Notes under the pieces: generated by a model
What the model was told of the DNA's origin: nothing
The model's database searches: none
The model's input: only the letters and a program-made list of their open reading frames with translations
Source of the DNA: Thermoplasmata archaeon
Lineage (GTDB): Archaea > Thermoplasmatota > Thermoplasmata > Lutacidiplasmatales > UBA184
Direction: 5' to 3'
DNA length: 9,846 bases
Assembly (NCBI GenBank): GCA_022750355.1
Contig: JAKIVW010000062.1
Coordinates: forward strand, 1-9,846
Made by a program: the position numbers and the translations under genes
Shown: positions 1-5,595 of the stretch, piece after piece
How positions within the stretch are numbered: position 1 is the first letter of the stretch
How the letters are laid out: every line of letters starts with the position of its first letter

Positions 1-1
1 G

Positions 2-547
2 GTAGGTCGGCTCCACATCCTGGTCGGTGGCGCGGACCCGAGCGTCTTCCTGTTCGTGTTCTCCTTCAGCGTTCTCTGGTATGTGATGTTCGTCACGATA
101 CCATACACCGGGAACTACAACTGCGTCACCATGGGCTGGTGCTACACCGGTCAGATCAGCGCCGCCTTCTCCCGCCTGGGATTTTTCAAGCTGAAGGTTC
201 GAGACAAGGCGGTGTGCAAGGCGTGCACGACCATGGAGTGCGCCAAGGCGTGCCCGGTCGGGCTCGTCGATATGGTGGGATTCTTCCGGACCAAAGGCTC
301 CTATCGGAGCTCGAAGTGCTGCGGGGTGGGCTCCTGTGCCGGCGACTGTCCCTACGGAAACCTGTATCTGTACGATGTCCGACACTTTCTGAGTGAGAAG
401 CTCGGGATCGCCCGGGACCCGCCGAGGGGGATGCGCCTGCCGATGGCTCGAGTCGCGTCGAACCGCCCGACGGTCGCGCCCCGGCTCGCCGCGACGACCT
501 CGGCTACCCCGAAGCCTGCGGTCGCACCGACGGCCGCCCCCCGGTAA
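2..547 (+). CDS. Membrane-associated polyferredoxin-like 4Fe-4S protein (5' partial)
   Basis: The frame is open to the left edge, so the true start lies outside the window; an internal GTG at 56 is probably not the start. Numbering from that GTG, a hydrophobic stretch (about residues 1-16, preceded by more hydrophobic residues) looks like the end of a membrane segment. C23 and C29 follow in NCVTMGWC. Next is a textbook 4Fe-4S motif, CxxCx4CxxxCP (C54, C57, C62, C66), and a second, less regular cluster (C88/C89, C94, C98, then Pro). The combination of membrane helix and cytoplasmic clusters resembles NapH/NosR/CcoG-type polyferredoxins, which pass electrons between the membrane and a redox enzyme; the partner here is unknown. 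From about residue 120 to the end the protein is an Ala/Pro/Thr-rich, probably disordered tail. It is followed after 60 bp by the dehydrogenase gene. Iron-sulfur binding is fairly sure; the subfamily is not. Confidence 0.72.
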   Translation, partial: VGRLHILVGGADPSVFLFVFSFSVLWYVMFVTIPYTGNYNCVTMGWCYTGQISAAFSRLGFFKLKVRDKAVCKACTTMECAKACPVGLVDMVGFFRTKGSYRSSKCCGVGSCAGDCPYGNLYLYDVRHFLSEKLGIARDPPRGMRLPMARVASNRPTVAPRLAATTSATPKPAVAPTAAPR

Positions 548-569
548 ACGTCCCTCGCCCCCGCCCGGG

Positions 570-576
570 TTATGTA
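570..576 (+). promoter_or_regulatory. TATA-like element upstream of the hydroxyacyl-CoA dehydrogenase gene
   Basis: TTATGTA lies 38 to 32 bases before the ATG at 608. With the usual archaeal spacing of about 25 bases, transcription would start near 597-602, leaving a leader of only a few bases. No purine-rich ribosome binding site is seen at the usual distance. The same TTATGT core occurs upstream of the surface protein gene, and TTTATG upstream of the acyl-CoA ligase. This is inferred from spacing and composition only. Confidence 0.35.
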
Positions 577-586
577 GGACGTCCTA
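575..586. promoter_or_regulatory. Perfect 12-bp palindrome, candidate operator
   Basis: TAGGACGTCCTA is its own reverse complement across all 12 bases. It overlaps the end of the TATA-like element and lies between it and the start codon at 608. A dimeric repressor bound here would block the promoter. I see no second copy elsewhere in the window, including upstream of the acyl-CoA ligase. The palindrome is certain; its role as an operator is inference. Confidence 0.4.
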
Positions 587-607
587 AGTCAGGGAACCGA
601 GTGGCAT

Positions 608-1570
608 ATGCGCGTCACCAAGGCGGGGGTGGTCGGAGCCGGGACGATGGGAGCCGCCATCGCGGAGCTCCTCGCCCTCAACGGCATTGAAGTCGTTCTG
701 AAGGACGTGGACACGGCCCACGTGGAGCAGGGACTCTCCAAAGTCCGGGGTTTTGTGGAGGAGCTCGTGGATTTCCAGGCTCAACGCGCTGACAAGGAGG
801 TCGAGCGGATCGGCCTCCTGGGGATCGAGCTCACGGGGGAGCAGCAAGATCGACTTCGGGCAAAACTCGCCCCCAAGGTCACCCGGGCCCGAGGGGACGA
901 AGTGATCGGCCGGGTGCGGGGAACGACCGACTACACGTCGTTCGGCGATGTCGACTTCGTCGTCGAGGCTGTCTTTGAGCGCACCGAGGTCAAGCGGGCC
1001 GTCCTCGAAGCGTTGGATGGGGTCCTGCCCGAACACACGGTCATCGGCTCGAACACCTCCTCGCTCTCCATCACGCGTCTCGCCCGGGGTCTGAAGCACG
1101 TGCGCCAAACTCTCGTCACGCACTTCTTCAATCCGCCCGTCACGCTCCCGCTGGTCGAAGTTTCGGGTGGGGTCGACACCCGCGAAGATGTGATCTCCGA
1201 TACGATCGACTTTCTCCAAACCCTCCGGAACCACCGCTACCCGATGCTGCCGATCCGAGTACGGGAATCGCCGGGCTTCCTCGTGAACCGGATCCTGCTC
1301 CCCGTCCTGAACGAAGCCGCGTTCGCACTGGACGAGGGGATCGCTTCCGCCCGAGACATCGACCTCGCCATGAAATCCGGGGCCGGAATGCCGCTGGGTC
1401 CGTTCGAACTCGCGGACCTGATCGGCCTGGACGTGGCGCTCGAGGTCTCCGAGACCCTTCAGCGCGAAACGGGGGATCCCAAATACCGGCCCGCTCCCTC
1501 GCTGCGCCGACTCGTAGCTGCGGGCCACCTGGGCCGGAAAACCGGCCGCGGATTCTACGAATACTCCTAA
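608..1570 (+). CDS. 3-hydroxyacyl-CoA dehydrogenase (NAD-dependent)
   Basis: A 320-residue enzyme expected to oxidise L-3-hydroxyacyl-CoA to 3-ketoacyl-CoA in beta-oxidation, or act in the reverse, 3-hydroxybutyryl-CoA direction, in the cytoplasm. The Rossmann nucleotide-binding motif GAGTMG is at residues 10-15, with acidic residues at 33 and 35 to bind the NAD ribose. VVEAVFE is at 118-124 and SNTSS at 148-152. The catalytic His is in THFFNPP (H172), with E184 following in the PLVEV strand. GFLVNR (223-228, N227) opens the C-terminal dimerisation domain, which includes GPFELADLIGLD and ends in GRKTGRGFYEYS. Single-domain family members are usually about 280-290 residues; the excess is an insertion of about 33 residues near 57-90. 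ATG 608 is chosen because the Rossmann strand begins directly after it. The gene faces the hydrolase gene convergently. Family assignment is very secure; chain-length preference is unknown. Confidence 0.95.
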   Translation: MRVTKAGVVGAGTMGAAIAELLALNGIEVVLKDVDTAHVEQGLSKVRGFVEELVDFQAQRADKEVERIGLLGIELTGEQQDRLRAKLAPKVTRARGDEVIGRVRGTTDYTSFGDVDFVVEAVFERTEVKRAVLEALDGVLPEHTVIGSNTSSLSITRLARGLKHVRQTLVTHFFNPPVTLPLVEVSGGVDTREDVISDTIDFLQTLRNHRYPMLPIRVRESPGFLVNRILLPVLNEAAFALDEGIASARDIDLAMKSGAGMPLGPFELADLIGLDVALEVSETLQRETGDPKYRPAPSLRRLVAAGHLGRKTGRGFYEYS

Positions 1571-1842
1571 GAGCGCGCGTCACCCCTTCTTCGGCGGGTC
1601 CCCGGCTCCAGCCTGCAGAGCCCCCGAGCGGACCTTTCGAGCTCGGAGAACCACCGGTCGAAGCGCCGTTTTCGACCCACCGGGTCGCTCGGGAGCCTCC
1701 GTTCCCCACAGCGGGTCTCGTCCTGGTTGACGTCGATCTTCGCGGAGATGCTCATACCACCAATCCCAATGTCGACCTGGCGGAGAACGTCGGGTGCTCT
1801 CGCACCGTCGTAGATTCCGCCCGCGCCGGGGTCAGGAACTTC
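1571..1842. other. Convergent intergenic region of 272 bp, no clear gene
   Basis: This lies between the stop codons of two convergent genes. On the minus strand there is an open frame, 1755-1567 (62 codons), whose first 15 codons mostly end in G or C like the real genes here. It has no TATA-like element or ribosome binding site that I can see, its product is Arg-rich without a recognisable motif, and it runs 4 bases into the dehydrogenase gene, so I do not call it. A small hairpin (GGTGC 1793-1797, loop TCTC, GCACC 1802-1806) lies beyond the end of the hydrolase gene. No tRNA-like T-loop or snoRNA-like box pair was noticed. Confidence 0.4.
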
Positions 1843-2883
1843 TCAGGCCGCCGGTGCCGGTTTGACGGGACCCGCCGTCACGGCCGCGTTGGGCACGGCA
1901 GACGGCTTGGCATCGACGGTCGTGGCGGCTTGGACGGCCTTCGGGGGCGGGGCCGCGGGGGGTTTCGGTGGGGGCGGCAGGAGCTGCCGCTTGAGGAACG
2001 CGACGATCTGGGTCCAGGCGTGCTCCGCCTGGGCGAGGTCGTACGCCGAAAGGTCCCGGGAGAGGAACCCGTGCTTCGCGCCGGTGACGTCCTCGAATTG
2101 GAACGGCGACTTCGCTTCGCCCCGCGCGGCATCGAGTTGGTGTCGGGCCCGGGCCGACCAACGGTCCGAGGTCCCGCCGATATAGAGGAGCGGCGCGGTG
2201 ACGAGGCGGGAAAGTTCGACGGGTTGGACCGGCATGGGGTAGGCGAGGACGACGGCGCCGAGCCGAGTGTCCCGGGCCGCTACGCTCAGGGCAAGGCTGG
2301 CTCCATACGAGACGCCAAAGACCGCGGTCTTGTTCGGGTCGACCAGGTCACGGGCCCGAAGGTAAGCGAGCGCCTCCTCGAAGAGCGAAGTGAACGATCG
2401 AACCTTCCGACCGGAAGTTCCGATCCCACCCCGCACCCGCACGCCGGCGCGCATCGCGATATGGTGCCCCGGACCGATGGCATCGGTCTTCGATACATCC
2501 GGCAAAAGGACCTCGAATCCTTCCCGGGCGAAACGGATGGCGCCGTCGAGCAGGGTCGTGGTGATCCCGTACACGTCGGGGGTGATCAAGATCCCCGGAT
2601 GCCGCACCGCTTTCGTCGGGATCAGGAGGATGCCGGGGGCCCGACCCTCCTTCGCCGAATCGGAGGGGTACCAGACCCGCTCGCTCCGATACAAGGGGAG
2701 CGGAGCGCCGGGTTTCTGAGTGGTCTTGAGCCAGGTCTTGTTCAGGAAATCGACGACGCACAGCTTGAACCGCTCCTTGGAGAGCACGACCACCGCTTGA
2801 CGCGTGCCGCAGATGTCGCACACGCCGATGACGCCACTCCCGAACTCGGGCGGCAGGTCCAGCATCTTGTCGTCATCGCGCAT
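1843..2883 (-). CDS. Dienelactone-hydrolase-family alpha/beta hydrolase with Cys-containing N-terminus
   Basis: A 346-residue protein in two parts plus a tail. Residues 22-46 contain CDIC (C22, C25) and a further Cys in RFKLC (C42) with D46 four residues on, which resembles a small zinc-ribbon or treble-clef knuckle with one non-Cys ligand. Residues about 85-300 are an alpha/beta hydrolase of the dienelactone hydrolase type: nucleophile elbow GVSYG (S192), acid D240 in GGTSD, and His in AKHGF (H271). Classical dienelactone hydrolases use Cys as nucleophile; this one has Ser, so it is more likely an esterase or related hydrolase. Residues 302-346 are a Pro/Ala/Lys-rich, probably disordered tail. 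ATG 2883 is chosen because everything upstream in frame overlaps the PIN gene and reads as low-complexity Arg/Pro/Ser. It is the last gene of a probable three-gene unit, 38 bp after the PIN gene. The substrate is unknown. Confidence 0.82.
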   Translation of the reverse strand: MRDDDKMLDLPPEFGSGVIGVCDICGTRQAVVVLSKERFKLCVVDFLNKTWLKTTQKPGAPLPLYRSERVWYPSDSAKEGRAPGILLIPTKAVRHPGILITPDVYGITTTLLDGAIRFAREGFEVLLPDVSKTDAIGPGHHIAMRAGVRVRGGIGTSGRKVRSFTSLFEEALAYLRARDLVDPNKTAVFGVSYGASLALSVAARDTRLGAVVLAYPMPVQPVELSRLVTAPLLYIGGTSDRWSARARHQLDAARGEAKSPFQFEDVTGAKHGFLSRDLSAYDLAQAEHAWTQIVAFLKRQLLPPPPKPPAAPPPKAVQAATTVDAKPSAVPNAAVTAGPVKPAPAA

Positions 2884-2900
2884 TTTTATGGACGGGCTCC
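2881..2900 (-). repeat. Start-codon-proximal repeat, copy 1 (hydrolase gene)
   Basis: Read on the minus strand this is GGAGCCCGTCCATAAAAATG, ending in the start codon of the hydrolase. It matches the 20 bases ending at the start codon of the surface protein gene (7009-7028) at 18 of 20 positions. The GGAG lies 13 bases from the ATG, farther than a usual Shine-Dalgarno spacing. Confidence 0.5.
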
Positions 2901-2916
2901 GATGCGATTCGGACTC

Positions 2917-2925
2917 GCTTCTTAA
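2917..2925 (-). promoter_or_regulatory. Possible internal TATA-like element for the hydrolase gene
   Basis: On the minus strand TTAAGAAG lies about 35-42 bases upstream of the ATG at 2883 and overlaps the TAA stop of the PIN gene. If used, transcription would start about 10-15 bases before the hydrolase ATG. It is weaker than the ligase promoter, and read-through from the PIN gene is equally possible. Confidence 0.25.
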
Positions 2926-3338
2926 CCGTTCCCGCCCGGTGGCATCGACCGTTCGGAGCGTCGGGCCCGGGAGGAGGTCGGGGGCCGGCCCGGAGCGATT
3001 TCGAGTCGATGCCGGTCGCGCGGTACGAGGGCCGTGATCCCTCGAACGGCGAGCCGGCGGCGGAGCTCCCGATCGGCCGTGACCACCGACGCCCTGCATG
3101 CGAGCGCGGCTTCGATGACCCCGTCGTCCCCGCGAGCCTGGGTCGGAACCCGTTCGTACCGGCCCGCCAGCGCTTGGGCGGCCATCGCCCCCGGTGTCAG
3201 CGACCTCGCGAGTCCATCGAGTTCGGACGCCACCGACTCGGGCAGCATCAGACGGGCTCCGGGCAGCAGGCGGTCGACCTCCTCTTCGAGGGGAAACCCG
3301 GCGCGCACCACGAGGAAGAGGATATTCGTGTCGAGCAC
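2922..3338 (-). CDS. PIN-domain ribonuclease, UPF0129/FCF1-like
   Basis: A 138-residue single-domain protein. PIN domains are Mg- or Mn-dependent RNases using a cluster of acidic residues: here D3 in LDTN at the very N-terminus, E39 (or E34) in the central helix, D71/D72 in DDGVIEAA, and D89 in TADREL. The pattern, with DDxxIEAA, then ADRELRRRL and a final strand RGITALVPR, fits the stand-alone archaeal UPF0129/FCF1-like group better than a typical VapC toxin. I see no antitoxin gene beside it. The GTG at 3338 puts the first strand at residue 1; the frame is open further upstream but overlaps the ligase gene there. It lies 28 bp after the acyl-CoA ligase and 38 bp before the hydrolase, so co-transcription is likely. 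The RNA target is unknown; family members are discussed in rRNA processing or toxin roles. Residues 118-138 are a basic, probably flexible tail. Confidence 0.82.
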   Translation of the reverse strand: MLDTNILFLVVRAGFPLEEEVDRLLPGARLMLPESVASELDGLARSLTPGAMAAQALAGRYERVPTQARGDDGVIEAALACRASVVTADRELRRRLAVRGITALVPRDRHRLEIAPGRPPTSSRARRSERSMPPGGNG

Positions 3339-3366
3339 GACTCCCGGCCGTCCCGGGGCGCGGGTC

Positions 3367-4962
3367 CTACGGGCGGCGGATCGTGATGCCGAGGGCTTCC
3401 CGGTCGTATTCGACCCCTCCCTTCCGACCCCGCAGGAGATACCGCTGGGATTTTTGGTTCGCCGTTTTCGGGATCTCCTCGATGAATTCGATGAATCGGG
3501 GCACCATGAAGAACGGGAGCTCGGCGGCGCAAAACTCGAAAAGCGCTCGGGCCTCGAGCCGCTCTCCGGGCTTCAGTTGAACGAACGCCTTCACATCCTC
3601 CTCGCCGAGCGGGCTGGGCACCCCGACCACGACCGACTCGAAGACGAGGGGGTGGCGATTGAGGGCGGATTCCACGTCGTAGGGGGCCAGATTCTCCCCG
3701 CGCCGCCGGATCACGTCCTTCTTGCGGTCGACGAAGTAGTAGTACCCGTCCGAGTCCTTGGTGACGTAATCGCCGGTGTGGAACCAGAGGTTCCGCCAGG
3801 ATTCGATCGTCTGCTCCGGCTTCCCGAGATACCCGAGGAACATCGAATACGGTACGCGGGGCCGAACCACCAATTCTCCCCGGATCCCGACCCCGACCGG
3901 CCGGTCGTCGTCGTCGACCACCTCGGCCTCCACGAATCCCAAGGGAGTGCCGACCGAGCCGACCCGGATCGCATCCGGCGGGTTCATGAGAGTGGTGCAC
4001 CCGCACTCGGTCATCCCGTACAGTTCGATGATGGAGAGCCCGAATCGACGCTCGAACTCCGGCCATACCGCCTTCGTCGTTCCCGCGGTGAGCGCCGTTC
4101 GAACCTGATGAGAAAGGTCGGTCGGTCGCTCGGGTTGCTTGAACAGGACGTTGATCATGGAGATCAGCAGCGAAATGTGGGTCGCGCCCATCGTCGCCGC
4201 GGTTTCCCAGAAACTCGAAGCATGGAATCGGTCGTCGAACGCAGCGGATACGTCGTACGTCAGGGCGGTCAGCGCGGTCATCTCCTGGGCGTTACAGTGG
4301 AAGAGGGGGAGCGCGGTGAACAGGACCGAGTCGGAAGTGATCCGACTTCGGCGTCCGATCTCGAGCGGCGTCCGGAGGGTCTTCTCGTGCGGGATGATCG
4401 CCCCCTTCGGCGGTCCGGTCGTTCCGCTCGTGTACATGATCGAAGCGGGGTCGGAGGGGAGCGGTGCGGGGAGTGCGTCCGCACTCCCGCTCGAGGGCAG
4501 CGAGGCGAACGAGGTCGTCCCCGACGGCCAGGCCACAAGAGCGGCCGAGGGGTCCGGTACCACCCACTCCTGCGGGATGGCGAGTCCTTCTCGCAATGGG
4601 GCGTAAGGCTCCCACAACCGCTGGTCGATGACCAGAGCCCGGGGCGAGCAGTCGGCAAGTTCGTACCGGAGGATCTCCCCTTTGAGAGCCGTGTTGAGCG
4701 GAACGAGGACGGCCCGTCGCTTGGCGAGCCCAAACCAAAGCAGCGGGAACTCCGGGGTGTTCAGGAGGAGGGCCCCGACCCGGTCGCCGGGGCCGATGCC
4801 GGTCGCGGCGAGACCGTTCGCGATCCGGTCGCTCTCGCGGTCGAGCTCGAGGTAGGAGAGGTCGCGTCCGGCAAAACGCAGGGCGACCTTCGCTCCGTTC
4901 TTCTCCGCCTTTGCCCGGACGAGCGAAACGAGGTCGTGATACTCCTCCGCTCCTCCGTCCAT
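3367..4962 (-). CDS. AMP-forming acyl-CoA ligase, CaiC/fatty-acyl-CoA synthetase-like
   Basis: A 531-residue member of the ANL superfamily that activates a carboxylic acid with ATP to an acyl-AMP and then the CoA thioester. All core motifs are present: the phosphate-binding loop YTSGTTGPPKG (177-187), LPLFHCNAQ (218-226), YGMTE (315-319), HTGD (395-398, D398 binding the ribose), VDRKKD (411-416, with the hinge region), and the C-terminal catalytic Lys in PKTANQKSQR (K504), where the usual Gly before Lys is Gln. The LPLFHxNAQ block is typical of the crotonobetaine/carnitine-CoA ligase branch, but I cannot fix the substrate. An Asp run (350-353) forms an acidic surface turn. ATG 4962 is chosen because a TATA-like box lies about 26 bases upstream, fitting a leaderless transcript, and upstream codons are low-complexity. 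It is the first gene of the ligase-PIN-hydrolase unit, divergent from the Nudix gene. Confidence 0.94.
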   Translation of the reverse strand: MDGGAEEYHDLVSLVRAKAEKNGAKVALRFAGRDLSYLELDRESDRIANGLAATGIGPGDRVGALLLNTPEFPLLWFGLAKRRAVLVPLNTALKGEILRYELADCSPRALVIDQRLWEPYAPLREGLAIPQEWVVPDPSAALVAWPSGTTSFASLPSSGSADALPAPLPSDPASIMYTSGTTGPPKGAIIPHEKTLRTPLEIGRRSRITSDSVLFTALPLFHCNAQEMTALTALTYDVSAAFDDRFHASSFWETAATMGATHISLLISMINVLFKQPERPTDLSHQVRTALTAGTTKAVWPEFERRFGLSIIELYGMTECGCTTLMNPPDAIRVGSVGTPLGFVEAEVVDDDDRPVGVGIRGELVVRPRVPYSMFLGYLGKPEQTIESWRNLWFHTGDYVTKDSDGYYYFVDRKKDVIRRRGENLAPYDVESALNRHPLVFESVVVGVPSPLGEEDVKAFVQLKPGERLEARALFEFCAAELPFFMVPRFIEFIEEIPKTANQKSQRYLLRGRKGGVEYDREALGITIRRP

Positions 4963-4985
4963 GGGCGCTCGGAGACGCGCGGGTC

Positions 4986-4992
4986 CATAAAC
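4986..4992 (-). promoter_or_regulatory. TATA box of the acyl-CoA ligase unit (leaderless start)
   Basis: On the minus strand TTTATGG is preceded by CCGAATG, which resembles a TFB-recognition element. Its centre is about 27 bases from the ATG at 4962, the spacing at which an archaeal promoter starts transcription at or next to the start codon. There is no ribosome binding site between them. This is the best promoter candidate in the window. Confidence 0.6.
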
Positions 4993-5024
4993 ATTCGGCC
5001 GGGGGCGCGGCCCGGGTCCAAGGC

Positions 5025-5030
5025 TTGATA
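5025..5030 (+). promoter_or_regulatory. Weak TATA-like element for the Nudix gene
   Basis: TTGATA is centred about 26 bases before the ATG at 5054, again consistent with a leaderless transcript. It is embedded in GGCT-TGAT-AGCC, a short inverted repeat. Between it and the opposing ligase TATA box lies a very GC-rich segment (4997-5012) bounded by GGCC on both sides. The match to a TATA consensus is poor. Confidence 0.3.
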
Positions 5031-5053
5031 GCCCGCGCATCGGTCGGCTCGAT

Positions 5054-5530
5054 ATGCCGGGACGGAAACGAGAATACCGGTCGGACCGCCCGATCGTTCC
5101 GGAACTCGCCGCGGGCGCGGTCCTCTTCCACCGATCGACCCGCAAGTTGCTCCTCCTCCACTACCGGGATGAGGACCGATGGGGGTTCCCCAAGGGCCAC
5201 GTCGACTCGGGCGAGTCACTCGGGCAGGCCGCCCTGCGGGAGGTCCTCGAAGAGACCGGCTTCCGAGCGGTCGAGCTCGGTCCGGAGGTCGCGGAGGTCA
5301 GTTACCGATTCTACAGCGCCTCGCGGGAAGTCAACGTTCACAAGACCAGCGTCTACTTCCTCGCGACCACGGACGAGACCGACGCGCGCCCCGAACCGAT
5401 CTTTGACCGAGCGATGTGGGTCTCGTGGTCCGAAGCCGTGAAGATGGTTCCGTTCGGCACCGATCGAGACGTTCTGGCGAAGGCGGAAGCCCACCGCACC
5501 GGAACTCGAGATCCCGAACCACCGGATTAG
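5054..5530 (+). CDS. Nudix hydrolase, Ap4A hydrolase-like
   Basis: A 158-residue protein with a complete Nudix box, Gx5Ex7REVLEETGF, spanning residues 48-70 (G48, E54, R62, E63, E66, E67, G69). The Glu residues bind the divalent metal that positions the pyrophosphate for hydrolysis. The box is preceded by WGFPKGH (43-49), the form seen in asymmetric bis(5'-nucleosyl)-tetraphosphatases of the NUDT2/MutT-like type, so Ap4A or a related nucleotide is the likely substrate; other NDP-X substrates remain possible. Length fits the family (about 130-160). The C-terminal 15-20 residues are polar and charged. ATG 5054 is supported by the short N-terminal extension before the first strand (PELAAGAVLF) and by the TATA-like element at about -26. 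It is divergent from the acyl-CoA ligase and convergent with the surface protein gene. Confidence 0.88.
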   Translation: MPGRKREYRSDRPIVPELAAGAVLFHRSTRKLLLLHYRDEDRWGFPKGHVDSGESLGQAALREVLEETGFRAVELGPEVAEVSYRFYSASREVNVHKTSVYFLATTDETDARPEPIFDRAMWVSWSEAVKMVPFGTDRDVLAKAEAHRTGTRDPEPPD

Positions 5531-5555
5531 GGGAGAAAAGAGGGGGAAGGGGTTA

Positions 5556-5578
5556 GGCGGGCCCCGGGGGGGCCCGCC
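5556..5578 (-). terminator. GC hairpin terminator between convergent genes
   Basis: A perfect 10-bp inverted repeat, GGCGGGCCCC and GGGGCCCGCC, is separated by a 3-base loop. It lies 17 bases beyond the TAG of the surface protein gene. Read on the minus strand it is followed by a pyrimidine-rich tract with one TTTT (within 5555-5531), which resembles an archaeal terminator tract behind a stem-loop. On the plus strand no T-rich tract follows, so it is more convincing for the minus-strand gene, but it could also separate the two converging transcripts. Confidence 0.55.
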
Positions 5579-5595
5579 ACGGCGTGCCGTAGGTG

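Noticed and set aside
584..1528. A 314-codon minus-strand open frame.
   Set aside because: It is antisense to the hydroxyacyl-CoA dehydrogenase and shows no recognisable domain.
2884..3099. A 72-residue N-terminal extension of the hydrolase frame.
   Set aside because: It overlaps the PIN gene, reads as Arg/Ser/Pro-rich low complexity, and the ATG at 2883 has a start context shared with another gene.
3902..3920. GTCGTCGTCGTCGAC triplet run.
   Set aside because: It is the reverse complement of codons for the Asp run (residues 350-353) in the ligase, not a separate repeat.
3034..5028. A 664-codon plus-strand open frame running through the ligase and PIN genes.
   Set aside because: It lies antisense to two proteins with full catalytic motifs. 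Its translation is Arg/Gly/Pro-rich without motifs, as expected for the complement of GC-rich codons.
4963..5145. A 61-residue N-terminal extension of the acyl-CoA ligase.
   Set aside because: It would run through the TATA box and into the divergent Nudix gene, and its sequence is low-complexity.
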